Of a DNA stretch of 64,000 nucleotides, positions 1 to 18,400 are shown one piece after another. Numbering within the stretch: the first letter of the stretch is position 1; every line of letters begins with the position of its first letter. The notes beneath the pieces are model-generated. The model saw nothing but the letters and a program-made list of their open reading frames with translations, made no database searches and was not told where the DNA came from. The translations under genes and the position numbers were made by a program. The stretch comes from Balanoglossus misakiensis (lineage: Eukaryota > Hemichordata), in NCBI GenBank assembly GCA_040954595.2, contig CM082590.2, positions 8,866,001-8,930,000 on the forward strand. The letters run 5' to 3'.

Positions 1-13
1 ATACATACATACA

Positions 14-42
<29 letters not shown>
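1..42. repeat. (ATAC)n microsatellite at left edge
   Basis: Perfect tetranucleotide ATAC run of about ten units that starts at the window edge, so its true length is unknown. Confidence 0.95.
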
Positions 43-45
<3 letters not shown>

Positions 46-1527
46 AAAAGAAGTTAGAATTTACCTGTCAAACACAGATTACTTGAATCAGTTCTGCATC
101 AATATTCCCCTGAATTCCATAATGATAAGCACAGGTGTCTTTTCCAGCAATTTTATCTCACCCTGCAATGCAAAAAAGACATTTTGTTAGAAGTTGTATG
201 AAATGAGTAGATGCGTGAAACTTATGCGTTGTTATCATTGCAAAAGAAATAATGTCTTTGAGTCCATAATGTTTATCAAAAAATACAACCTAAGAACTAC
301 ACTAATTAAATTAATGTTTTGAAAAAGAGTTGAACAAAGTTAGCACGTAAAACAGATCTGTCTATTTTCAATCGAACAGTCTTTGGGGGTCACCAGATCA
401 CACGAACGTAGCAGTGACGTGGACAGGAACTGATGAACTAAAAAAGTTGAAATGTCGACAGGAACTGATTTCTAAAAATGGAAATGTCACACTAATCGGA
501 TTCAGCTAACTAGTAGTCATGTAATCCTTAGTTTCGACAAAGAATAGCAACCATCTCTTAAGACGAGCTTCTGATTTCTTTAAACCTTATCAAGAGTGGA
601 CAGAAGGAGATAGATGCTTGAAGTAGAAAATCTTAAAAGAAGATTCTTCAAGGAGCCAGATGGTATAATCTCAGCTGACTTAATACACTATGAAAGGCAT
701 GGCCGTGGGGCTTAGGAGGCTGTGACGTATATTGTAACGCGCATGACGCAGTCTGAAACACCTGTGATGGGTTTGACTTGAAAGAAACTTTCAATACGGG
801 TATTTAGAAACAAGATTAAACCTAAAATCTATATGTTCGATATTGTTTAAGACAGCTGAGTATTTTGACATTACTGATGACGTCTTTGTGTGTATCGAAA
901 ATGGATAAAAACATAATCACGTACGTAACACTGTATTTGGAAGTCCAGAGTTTGGCTCCCATGAAACAAAAATCTCAATATTTTCTTCCCTTTAATAGTT
1001 AGTATACCTATACGTAGAGCATAGTCCCTGAGGTTACCTGAAGCTCAATTCAACATTGGAAACATTTCCTTCCACATCTAGCTCGCTGAATCAAAGAAGT
1101 TCCTTTGATTAGATGGTGCAAAGGTGTCCACCATGACATTTTCGAAAGCATCTTATTTTTCACGTGCCATTATCACTGATTATGCTATTTTAGTTTTTGA
1201 ATGTCAAACTGCCAAGTCGAAATTGACAAAATTGGATTCGTTTTTGTATTCAACGTGCATCGCAGACACCCCATGCTCTGCATGGAAATTGCTGAGTGTT
1301 ATTCTGTCGTTTGAAAACTCTTATGGAAAATCACCTCAATCTACAGGGACACAATTAATGCCTTGTGCAACTATCTGATTTTAGTTTACCTACTGAAACA
1401 TGTTTAATTGCTAGTCAGCAGATCTACCGGTATATTCAAGTACCGACTGAGTTTACATTTAATTTTTATTCTCTTTAAAGAAATGTTTGTTCCACTCAAT
1501 TAACAGACATTCTCATATACATATCTT

Positions 1528-1706
1528 CTCTCTCTCTCCTCTTTCTCTCTCTCTATCTCTTTCTTTCTGTCTCTGTCTCTCTCTCTCACCCCCTTTCTCT
1601 CTCTCTCTCTCTTCCCTTCCCCCTGAGATTTCTCTCTTTCTTTCTCTCTACTTCTCTCTCTCTCTCGTTCTCTCTCTCATCCCCCCCTCTTTTTCTCCCC
1701 CTCCCC
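1528..1706. repeat. Imperfect CT-rich microsatellite
   Basis: CT dinucleotide runs interrupted by CCCC, TTT and GAGATTT segments. A segment beginning CCCCCTGAGAT occurs twice (about 1619 and 1703), so part of the array has been duplicated as a block. The Leu/Ser-rich open frame across it is a repeat artefact. Confidence 0.9.
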
Positions 1707-2994
1707 CTGAGATATCAGGTACATTCACCCAACCTGACATCCACTGCCATTTCATTCAGGTCGCAGAACATAACTCTCACTCAATACACTCAATATGCCT
1801 CGCAGTCAAAAAAACGGTGAATCTAAGAAAAAAATATACTCAAGTGGATGGTTCCATCCGTTCTGAAAAGTGAATGCACTCTCATGTCGATGTACATACA
1901 GCGAGTGGGTGGAGAGAGGATACCATGGTAACCACTGATGGCAGAAAAATATCAGGAGAAAAAAATTCACCAATAAAAAGAACAAGTAGAGTTTAACAAC
2001 CCTGAATACGAATAGTCTTCATTACGCAAATCTGGGGTAGCCAGTTAAATTGGGTTACCCCTAAGAGATCACGTGTTTCTAACAATGTAATCAAATCACA
2101 TACATGTCCACCCTCTGGTGGTTCCATCGTTCAATTTGCTACAACGAGCAATACAAATTGAATTCGTGTCTAGAATATTAATTAAACGCTAGTGGGACAT
2201 TTCCTTATAGCGAGTTTTCTGTCTATGCAGCCTTGTGTGACATTAACATGGGGTGCGTTTAGCTCAACAAATAATTTGAACGTGCCTTAAATCAATATTT
2301 TGTTTTTTAGTTCTTATTCGTCATTGAGAGTGGCTTGACGTCACTGATCAGACATGGAGGTAAGCTCACACTTTTGTTTACAATATCAAACGCATGGTAA
2401 AATTAATTTCATCTCGTTTGACTAACTGACTTGATCGCTTGTCAGACAGACACACACACATACAGGCATATATGTAGACACACACACACACGCAATCGAA
2501 CAAATGAGGAGGCAATGTATCTTACAAAAACACGAGTCAGATTCAAACAGGTTTAGCAGTCAAATACCACACTCTGTGAACTATATATTTCCTTGTGACA
2601 AATCTCATTTCCTTTTAATCACACACGATTGATTTCATCGCAGACAACTCTGCCAATTTGCTATATTGATATTGACTCGTTGCCCCGGGAGACCAGTGGA
2701 GAAAAGGACAACCACCCCCTCCACTGTTTATTTGCATTTCAATTCTTCATTCAACATTTAAATATGAAAGGATCCTGACAGTTTTGTATGTCTCACTGTA
2801 GTTAAAGTTTTGGTTGTAGTAATGTAAATAGTTTGTTTCTGAATGGGTCCAGTATATTCAAATAAATCTGTGACCACATGGGAGGGGATGGGGGACATTC
2901 ACCCTTGGTGACATGTTGGCATCCCCCCCCCCCCTCAGCAAATTGTCAAGGGGGATCAGACTGCCCCTTAAAATGATGTCTTATGTTGGAGATA

Positions 2995-3351
2995 TTAAAG
3001 GGACAAAGTCTCTCTCTCACTGCCCTTTTTCCATTAATTATGTTTGATACAAGACGCCATTTATGTTATTCTACATGTGGATATATGGTGAATCAACATT
3101 CGACCACACACCACTTCCATCTCGTTTGTTGGATATGAGAGTAAAAACTCGCCCAAAATGGTAATAAATGGTAAAGAACGGTTATTCATTTTGGCGAGTT
3201 TTTTCACTCTCCTGTCTATAAGAGGGATGGAAGTTGTGTGTGGTTGAACGTTCATTCACTATATATCCACATGAAGAATAACAAACGTTGTCTCTTATCA
3301 AATATAATTAATGGAAAAAAGGGCAGCGAGAGAGAGACTTTGTCCCTTTAA
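2995..3351. mobile_element. Foldback MITE, family A, with TTAA target site duplication
   Basis: A 349-bp element (2999-3347) flanked on both sides by TTAA. It begins AGGGACAAAGTCTCTC and ends with the reverse complement. The two halves are largely complementary: the left-half motif around 3085 (CACATGTGGATATATG) recurs inverted near 3262. There is no transposase ORF, so it is a non-autonomous element. TTAA duplication is the rule for piggyBac-type transposons, which is the basis for suspecting that source. More copies of the family lie in the coronin gene at 56.0, 58.0 and 61.7 kb. Confidence 0.85.
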
Positions 3352-4153
3352 AACAAACTCTTTTAATTTTACCTAATCACACTGGAAATGTTTGCATTTC
3401 AAGAATAATGTACAGTCGTCTACATGCTGATGTCACAGATTCCTGTTGACAACTTCTGATACTTGTGCGTACGTTACAATTTCTACATGACTACCTAGAA
3501 TGCATGCAACTCGGATATTCGTTCATTACTGGTAAAATCTGTATTTATTCCATTTATCAATCTCTTTGTATCTGAATACAAATCGTTATAAAATGACATC
3601 AGATCATATCAATGACCTGTTATCTACAAATAAATCTTCTATAAAAAGGAAAATTAATTCGGCATATTTTTATATTCTACCGAACACTGGAATAAAAACT
3701 AACTCTAAAACATAAATCCAGTTATATTTACAAAGTTGTAATTGTATTTTATACCAATATTACAAAAGTTTACCTTACTGATAAGTCCACTCAAAAAATA
3801 AATGATATATCAATACTTTGTTATATCTATAATTTTGTTAAAATGTGTTAAGTTTTTCCAAAATATTTTATATTTTGTGTTAAAAGATAAACTGTATATT
3901 TTTGGTGTTCTGATTTCAAAAGGTGACGTGGACGTATTGAATTTACTGCCAATTGGAACTTGGATATTAGAATTGCACTGAATACAGATATACTGTAAAA
4001 CGAGAAATTTTCATGACAGGAAATTTTTGCTCTCTGTGACTGGGTTATACAATGTGAGAGAAACGCTTAGCACACCACGTTCCATTTAGGGTGATTTCAC
4101 GAAACCAGTGTTGTGATAGGCTGAAGATGGTTTGAAGTCCTTCTGCCAGCCAA

Positions 4154-9025
<4,872 letters not shown>

Positions 9026-9486
9026 TGATACGCAGATCTCCAAGAATTCAACCGGGTGCCGTCTTTGGTATAAGTCTCGTCGACGTGATTTAAACCCGAA
9101 GGCTGCAGCTTTCGTTTCTGACTGGTCCTGCCTTAGTCGATGAAAATATATATGTTGTCCAGGATACTGGTAGATCTATCACGGCCAATCCTGGTATTTT
9201 AAGTTAATAAGTTCCTAAGTCAGCGCGTTTGAGACCATAAATAGGCTACCGATGATGAGCAGATAAAATCGATAATAGGACTCGATCGGAGAGTCCAGAT
9301 TTTTACACCGCGGACCATGCAATCGGCACCGTTAACAGTCTGCAGAAGATGACGGCGTATTGTAACAGTGCGCGTCTGGTTGACAGGCACGCACGCACAC
9401 GCCCCCTGGGAACGTGGAGCCACGTATGTCCTATTTTGGGGTACCCGTCTATCGGGCCGAAGAGGGCGCAGAGAGTTTGGTGGATG

Positions 9487-9497
9487 CCTATTTATAG
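9487..9497 (-). promoter_or_regulatory. Candidate TATA box for GDA
   Basis: On the minus strand this reads CTATAAATAGG, a full consensus TATA box about 460 bp upstream of the GDA start codon and in the right orientation. It predicts a transcription start near 9455-9465 and a long or intron-containing 5' UTR. This is inference from one motif. Confidence 0.35.
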
Positions 9498-9499
9498 AG

Positions 9500-9723
9500 C
9501 TGACTAACTCGAGCGTAACAGGATCTGACGACCATTTGTCTAGATAAATGCCAGGCTGTTGTATGAACGACTGTTTGTGGTCGATAGCAGAGTTGACAAG
9601 AGAGGCTTATAGGTCAAATAACTGGCAAAGGTTGAATTCCTAGCTTCTGAAATCATATATACACTGCCTATACATCACTGTTTGTTAGTGGGTGACCTGA
9701 AATGCTAACTCGCTGGTTGTTGT

Positions 9724-9773
<50 letters not shown>

Positions 9774-11509
9774 TTACCTACCACAGACTTTTCAATTACA
9801 AAACTACTTGTAGACACACAGCATGATGTCATGGTTAGAGAAGGCAATATTTATTTGGTAGAAGTCAAAAATAATTATGACACATCAAATTGAGTGGGTA
9901 AATAACAACAGTACAATACTGCACGCACCATATTACAAAACTATCAGATATGGTTTTCAATTTAAACAGCAACATTATGTCTTTTGTTTCTTTGAGCTTT
10001 TGACTTCTTCTCTGTTGCTATTTGGAACACCCCTATTGCTTTTAATGAATGGTTTAGCCCAAGTAGATGCAAGTTGTACAAAATAATAATAAGCTCTACC
10101 ATGAGCACAGGCTATTAAACACACTCCAGACATGCTGTGCCACAATTGGTCAGAATGAGTCATGTGACCAGAAAATGAAATTATTGGCCTATAGAAATCA
10201 AATACAGCAGTCATGTGACCTGTGCGTATATTCTTGCTATAGTGTGGCAATGCACAAAGGGTCTGAACCATATTACGAATGCACATGGCTGGCTATATAA
10301 TGCCCTTAGTTGCAAGAAATGTTTACTTTCCCTCAACTCAGTCTATTGAGGCAATAGATGGGTACTATAGCCCTCACGGCCAGGCAATATAGGTTAATTA
10401 TGATTCTCAAAGACAAGAAAATGGAGCATATACTCGAACTTCGAAATATACTTCAAAAGTAAACAGTCAGGTGCGCTTTATGCGATACGAAAAGTACGCA
10501 AAAATAACACATATGTGAGAAAGTTTTAGAAAAAGCCAAAATGTTAGTCTTTTTGGCTAACCTACGTTTTTTTTTTCATTTCAGGAAAAAAATATGGTTT
10601 AAGCTGCATCCTGAGAAAAGAAAAATATTTCAGAATACTGAATAGTTAGATAATTGTGCAATACGACAGCATAACAGAAGTTTACGTCAATCTGATACAA
10701 GTTGTTCTAGAATGTGCTACGTAATGATGCATTTGGAGTGATCAACACAAGTATTTTGCAACTCAAATTAAATAATTACAGAACGCATCACGGCAGTCAA
10801 AATTATTTCACTGGAGAAGTACAAAACATTGAAAACTCGAAAACAACGATTAAATTAATCAAAAATTCACATCAGTTGCAAAGTTGTAAAGCTCAATGTA
10901 CATGGCCAAAAACAGATTACTGACTTAATCTTTGACCTCTGGGCATAGCCTACATGTATTATGGTAGTCATGACGACCATCAGTGACATCACCGATTAAC
11001 CCTATGACCCAAACTTTTCTTCCAAGTCAGGGTCAAAGGGTAATCTGTATTCAGAAACAAAACTTAAACAGTAAAGAACTGAAATAAAACAAATCACTTT
11101 GTTTAATTTTATCATTTCAATTATCAAGGTTCATGTAAATTACACAGCAAACTCTGTAAGCATCATTATACATCAACAAAAAACATTTAGCCTTTCGACT
11201 TTGAGGGCGCTCGTCATTCCAACTGTCTCTACAAAAAGAAGTTAGCACCTCTGTCTATGAGGGCGCTCTCAGTAACATCATGAGTACAGATTTTGTCAAC
11301 AAACAACCACAGTACATCCTGCTATTCTTAATGAAAACTGTTGCCTGATATATCCAACTATTTTCTGTACAAAGCACCACTTGTTTCCGAGTGTAGACAA
11401 AATCCTGTACCCTATAAATCAAAACTATACAACTGAAACATCGCTACCTGCCAACATAAATAAGTATATAACTAACCTGTTTCACCACCAAACATAGAAC
11501 CAACTCCAT
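9500..11509. other. Spacer between GDA and pyruvate kinase
   Basis: No coding exon recognised. It contains a GAT array (9725-9773) and AT-rich unique sequence. The part nearest 11.8 kb should include the pyruvate kinase 3' UTR. Short open frames here show no protein similarity I can name. Confidence 0.6.
9725..9773. repeat. (GAT)n microsatellite
   Basis: About 16 GAT units without interruption in the spacer upstream of GDA. Confidence 0.95.
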
Positions 11510-11674
11510 TACAGTCAAACCTGTGTTAGTGGCCACCTCTATACAGTGACCACTATGTTACAGTCTCTGTGCAATATCATGTACATTAATTGACCTGTCT
11601 ATAAGGACCACCTGACTATAAGGGCCAGTTTCGGAAAGTCCCTTGACTGGCCACTGTACACAGGCTTGACTGTA
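11510..11674. mobile_element. Short inverted-repeat element with TA borders
   Basis: A 161-bp element with ends CAGTCAAACCTGTGT and, inverted, CAGTCAAGCCTGTGT, continuing into inverted GTGGCCA motifs. TA is present at both borders, as expected for Tc1/mariner-type insertion. It has no coding capacity. It lies about 150 bp downstream of the pyruvate kinase stop codon, so it may be part of the 3' UTR. A related single end lies at 53524-53551. Confidence 0.7.
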
Positions 11675-11823
11675 TTTTCAAAGTTGTGAATGAGCCCATT
11701 TTCTATGCTATGGGGGTGAAAGGGTTCAATTTGAATGAATACACTTGCAAATAAACACAGCACTGTACATGTAAAAGAGCATGTTTTCGTCTTCAGGTAA
11801 CCAGGTTCTTGCTTGTTGAGTTT

Positions 11824-12239
11824 CTATGCTGGGATGATGCGGAGCGTGTTGGTGTGCCCGGTCCCTGGACGCCAGCCGGTGATGCAGATGATCGGATCGC
11901 CCGAGTCGTAGAAACCACGCTTCTTGCCCACGGAGATGGCATGCCGGATTCGGTTGTCGATGTCGTCCGCCCAGTTGGGGGCGACCGGATCCTTGTAGTA
12001 AATCGGGAAGCAGCCACGGTACAGATGGACTTGGCGGGCGACTTGCGGGTCACGGGTGATGGAGAGGATTGGACATAGAGGGCGGTATTGAGAGACCAAG
12101 AATGACGATCTGTAATAATTTAATGCACAGAATAAAACCAGTTTAACCAAAGGTGCTACAGTAAAAAGAGGAATGTCACTATGTTTTCATATTCTTCTCT
12201 ATGTTTGCCTGCTTCAATGAACATCATCATAATTACCAC

Positions 12240-12309
<70 letters not shown>

Positions 12310-12328
12310 CATCATCATCACCACCACC

Positions 12329-12362
<34 letters not shown>

Positions 12363-12370
12363 TCATCACC

Positions 12371-12404
<34 letters not shown>

Positions 12405-15400
12405 TCATCACCACCACCACCATCATCACAACCACCACAACCACCACCACCACTATCATCACCACTCTTTCAAATGTTATTTCCCACTGTCCAGTGGAGA
12501 ACTACTCACTTTCCCGTCTTGGTCACACAGACAATGGCACCAGCCTGGCAAGAGAACGATGCGGACACAGCTGCCATGGCGATAGACAAAGGAACATCTG
12601 TGGGGAACGGAGTGTGTCTTCTCAGCTCTTCAAAGACTTGACGATGAAACACTGCTGCCTCGGCTTCGTGGCAAATCTGTCAAAATCATAAAAACATTCA
12701 ACAACAAAATTAATCTATCAATCAAAACAATCTTAAAATGCCAGAATCAATTTACAAAGGAACTGAATACAACTCAACAAGTTTATCAGCCAACCACTAC
12801 AAGCCCTATGTTGAGAGCTTAGTCACTGAACCAATCGTATTATGTTACATGATACAACACCTTGTTATCAACCAATCACTACAAGTCATATATTGACAGC
12901 TTACTCACTTAACCAATCATATTACGGTCCATGATACCAACACCTTGTTATCAACCAATCCCTACCCACCTTGTGCATGATCTGTACGGCCTCCAGCGGA
13001 TAATCCCCCTTGGCTGTTTCACCAGACAACATGACACAGTCAGCGCCGTCCAACACAGCATTGGCGACGTCACTGATCTCAGCGCGGGTTGCTCTCGGCT
13101 TATGGACCATACTCTCCAACATCTACCAAGTCAAGATGTAACAGGCGATTTCATTGGTGGCAAGATGTAACAGACATTGTCACCAGGGCCAACATGCAAC
13201 AGACATTCTGATTTGTTTCAAAACGTAACAGATATTCCATAACAGACGTGGCGTTAATTTGTATTAGACATTCTCACTGGGGCCGAGATGCGACAGACAT
13301 TCTTACTGTTTTCAAGTAATTCAATAATTTTGTCTGCTCTCTCCATTAAACTTTAAGCTGACAATCGTATATATGCTTACAATCACTCCAAACTAACCAA
13401 TTAGCACCAGGCTTACATTCATCTTCAAAGTCTAACCAACGATCTGACCAATCAGCATCAACCTTACATTCACTTTCAATATCAAACCAACGATCTGACC
13501 AATCAGACCAGGCCTTACCTGGGTAGCACAGATGACCGGCTTCCCTGCACGGTTGCAACGACCAATCATCGACTTCTGCGCCAGGAATACTTTCTGTGAG
13601 GGAATTTCAATTCCCAGATCGCCCCTGGCAACCATGATTCCATCGGATGCTTCCAGGATCTCGTTAAACCTAAACAAATTTACAGAACAGGAGAAACCAC
13701 CCTTACATTAAAACATTCTCTAGACATTTGATAGAAATTTATAGAATTCCATTGTCTGGTGAATTTCTATGGATATTTACAGATTACCATGTAGTTTTGG
13801 ACCCTTTTTCTATTGACTCTATAGATGAATCATTATAGAATGCTACGGAAGTTGAATGACAAACTTTATCAGTCATAATGTTGTCCAACATTTCGACACT
13901 TTCACCCATTTTTTATCTAATTTTTCCCCTTAATTTTAGACCAAATGTACATAATGTTCCATGTTCTGCAGGTCTTGATCAAAATTTGAGAAAAAAAACA
14001 AAGAAAAGTTATGAGGGTTAATATTTTGAAAGATAAACGACAAGTTGAAAATTATCACCACTTACTTCCTAACACCTTCATGATTTTCAATCTTACTGAT
14101 GACTTTGATCTTCTTCCCTTCCTCACCAAGAACATCCCTAATAGCTTGTACATCAGCTGCTTTGCGAATGAAAGAGGCAAATACAATATCCACCTAGGGG
14201 GCAGGGAAAAAAACAGTAACTATTTAAAGGTATACGGTCACCTGTGCAAATTTATAGCTACAGTTACAATGGCAAATTAAGATCTATCCAATCACAGATT
14301 TTCAGTGGGTGGCACACGCGAAAAAAGAGCCCTACCATATGTTCTTTAGAACACTGAAATACACCATGTCAGCCATATATGCATGTATGTAAATTTTGGG
14401 TGACCGTATACCTTTAACAACCATTATATGCAATGATAGTACCGTAGATAGATACTGATTGAACAAAAACATACATGGCGTATGTTAGAGTGCACTCCAC
14501 CATCCCTTCCAAAAACTCACCCCTTGTTCAACGCCAAACCTCAGATCAGCTCGGTCTTTCTCGGAGACAGCCGGCAGATCCACTTCAGCCTCCGGCAAAT
14601 TGCAGCCCTTCTTGCTTCCCAGTGTTCCGCCGTTCTCAATCGTACAATCCAAGAAATCGTCACCTGTATATCGAAGGAATATATGTCAGACACAAACTGT
14701 GGACTGCGGGGCTCGAAATTAGAAGTAGTCATATGCATATCCTCCTGAAATGATCACAGTGTACCTTTAATTAACCCTAACGCTGCCAAGTCAGTATGAA
14801 CTGGTTTGATTTCCAGGGTACCTAGAATCCGGGCTCCCAGGCCTGTTAGACTGCCAAGTGTGTGTTAATCAGTAGGGCCTATACAAGACCCTCAAACCAA
14901 ACCAGTACAATTTGGTACATTTTACAGGGGGTTCAGACTGCCAAGTGTGTCTAAGTACGTATGAGAGCCATGTCAAGACAGTCAAAATACGTTTTAGAAG
15001 AAAAAGTGACAAATACGTATTGACTTGAGACTCTAAACAGATATGACACCCAGTAGCATAAGGGTTAACCCTCTCACCCCCAGTTCCCTCGATAAAGGTC
15101 CAACTTTACCACAGTAAACAACAGATTTGGACCAAACCACGGCAGCGAAAGGGGTCTGTACTTACCAATCGCCTCCACTTTGAGCGAAATCAGCCCATCA
15201 TCCACATAGATGATGCCCCCAACTTTGACAACCTTGGTGATGTTCATGTAGTCGACATAGATGCAATTCTTGTCACCGATTTCATAGTATTTCTTGTCGA
15301 GAGACATTCTGATCTTTTCACCCTTCTCCAGCTCAATTTCTGCAGAACCACCCTGAGGGTAATATCAACCATACAGTGAGTACATAAGGAATATAGCCTG

Positions 15401-18400
15401 CTTGTGAGGGCGATATCAACCAAACAGTAGGGCAGTATCGATCATTATCAACTGAATGGTGCTCGAACCCTATAAGAAATACAGACTAGGAAAACAAACT
15501 TGATTTGCCTGAAGGTGCTTTAGAGCTCAACAACCTTCAGCTCCAACCACGACTGAATCTGTCAGTCGAACATTGTAGTTGGACAGATTCTAGTCACCTA
15601 CACAAATTTATTTGTAGCATTCACACACACACACACATATATATATATACACACACACACACACTAAAATATTTAAAAAAAGTAGAAACATAGTTTTACG
15701 AGAGTACAGTGATAAAATGAATACAATGACAGAAATGATACAAAAATCACAGAAAAATGTATTGTGAAAGGAAATTTACTAAAACATAACATCTTTTTAG
15801 TTAAATTGGTTTATTGGTGTATAAGTTTTATATGTAGCTTCAAGAGAACAGCAGAAGAAATTCACAATGATGCAGAATTTCCATTTACACCAAAGAATAA
15901 GAGGTACTGTGTTAAGAGTAGTGTGCAGGGGTATGTCTGGCTGTGTGGGTGGGTGTTTGTGTCACTCTCTTACCTGTCTTGACGTTCAAAGATTGGCACT
16001 CTGAGATGAAAGTATACTTATATACCGTACTAGTCAAGAACAGCTCAACCAGCCCTCAGCGACAAAATTCATTATGGAATTGTGACAGAATTATGGAGGT
16101 GTGCACAGTACGCCAGAGTGCGTGACACTAGTCTATGCCACATGGAACTATGCCACACGTGTATGGGAGGGGGGGGGGGGTGTTAGTGTGTGGAGATTAG
16201 TCGGGTGAGATTTCCTAGCAGATAATCTATGCAGCGTAAAATGCCGACTATGCGTGGTAAGACAGTTAATACACAGAAAATGCAACAAAATCAATTAACC
16301 AATTGATCATTCTATCAGTCAATCAATCAATTAATCAATCAATCAATCAACTAACCAATCAACCAAACAAACAACAGATCAATCAATCAATCAGTCCATT
16401 CATTCATCCATCCATCCATCAACCAACCAAGAGTACCAAAATACTTAGTAATCATCATGGCTTTTGGACAGAACTAGTGTTTTCGAACCTAAATTTTTCT
16501 TTGCATCAGTCCTACATCACACAACACACCATAACATCGTTCATACTACGAAAGCAACTGAACCAGCACAAGGTAATAAAGTACAGCATTCAACGAGATA
16601 AGCTTTTGGAACTAAGCATTGGAGAAATTACGTTAAGCTAAGCTGAGCAGGATGCGATATCAGCCAATATATATGCCAGCAATACCCATAATTCTCTGAC
16701 AACCCTATCGACGATTCCGTGCGAGGGCGTCCTTTTATTCACCGCGTCAAGTTCCCTTTGACTAGAACGATATATACAGAAAACGATTCCTTACCCCCTT
16801 CAGCAAACCAGTACGAATTTCAGGTCCCTTGGTATCTAACGCGATACCTACGCAACGGGGGAACTGAAACTTTGCACCGGCCTCGCGGATATTCGCGATA
16901 GTATCTGTGTGGTACTGAAAGAGAAATAAAATAGTACAGTCACTCCTTTGACAGATTCAGGTTAACAATTCCATGTAAATCCAGAATTCACATGTTTTGT
17001 AGAAGTGGAGTGATAGAAGTACAAACAAACATGCAATCTCAGTTCTGTGTTTTGGCTACGGTTAGGGGAATGTACTGTTCCAACAGACATACAAATAATT
17101 TGCCCAACTCTATTCTCGACAGACAATACGCTATGGCTATTATCACTCTACCTCGTACCTAATCACGTGATGCAGGATGGGAGATGGATACTTACCTCAT
17201 GAGTGCCATGCGAGAAATTGAGTCGTGCGATATTCATACCAGCAGCTATCATCTGTTCCAGCATATCCAAACTCCGGGACGCAGGTCCTATATTAAAACA
17301 CAACATAAGAAATGTTACATCAGTGTGTTGTTATATTATACAGTGAGTGACATCATGGGAATACTGTTTATTAACCAAAAACCGAATTTCTGAATGATGA
17401 CTTAGTCACGTGCAGGGCCCAAGATGTGAAGGGTTAGTCTGATTTTGGCAAAGTTGCCATAGTTAAGTCTGATTTTCTTTAGTTTGGCAGCTTGGAATAA
17501 CAAATGTGTTTAATAATTTATCAGCCTTGGATTAAGTTACACAGGTCTGACCATGTCTTATATTATCTGCAGGAAGTGGACCGTGAGTTGAATGCCAAAT
17601 GAAAGGAAATTTCCTCCTGATCAGTCTAGACATATAAATTCATAATGCATGCAGCCCACGTACTTCACATTACATTTAACCACATTAGGTCCTACTGTTT
17701 TCGTATCACATTACAAAGTGGGGAAATTACTAAGGTGATTTTTTTTAATTTGACAAACAAGTCGATATTGTAACGGTTTGGGTGAACCCTGCATTTATAA
17801 AATGTATAGTTTCATGTCACCATGCCTGGGGAAAACAACGACAGACTCAACAAACTCACTGGTGACTCAGAAAATATCCACAACACATGCAAAGGTATAG
17901 GGCTGACTCAGAGAAATTTTAAGAAATCTTCAAATTGACTCATTAAGCTTTTAATAATTATCTTTGTTAGAGGACACACGGTCGTCTACTCTCGACAGTT
18001 TCAAACTGAATAGATATCAACTTGCTCGAGCCAACTACAAGGTCGGAGTGACCTTTGTTTGAGGATTGAGTGTCCTGTTTTATAGTCTGTTGCTGAGAGC
18101 TCTATACGACTCTAAACGGGTCCCCACATCACATAGCCAAGCAGGTCACAAGACTGCAGTGCTTATACACCATAAATATACAGCCATGTACCACAAGTTC
18201 AATGACCCAAAACCTCACAGAACCCAGATGACATTGACAAAAGTACAAATCCACAAGGCCGGCTGTATTGGTCATTTTTATCACCAACGGTCAGTAATAT
18301 CACCAAGGCAAAGGTCAGAGGTCACCCACGCACAACACACCACCATTCAACGAATTCGAAACAGGTGGTAAATTGACACAGGTGATAAGATTACCCCTAT

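Larger units (their letters stand above)
43..4153. other. Gene-free flank left of GDA
   Basis: About 4.1 kb with no coding exon I can support. It holds a CT-rich array (1528-1706), short CA runs (about 2450-2492), a C-run near 2923-2935 and one foldback element (2995-3351). The part from about 3550 to 4000 is very AT-rich. The last part must contain the GDA 3' UTR, since the GDA stop codon is at 4154-4156 on the minus strand. A segment at 66-172 has splice-like borders on the minus strand but no convincing reading frame. Confidence 0.6.

Noticed and set aside
66-172. Exon-like segment on the minus strand with good acceptor and donor borders
   Set aside because: All three frames between the borders contain a stop, GDA already ends at 4154, and the product resembles nothing known to me. 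It might be UTR of a gene outside the window, which cannot be shown.
12181-12641. Long His-rich, Ser/Pro-rich and Met/Val-rich open frames
   Set aside because: They are translations of the CAT/CAC array in an intron. The same applies at 23360-23656 and 58494-58936.
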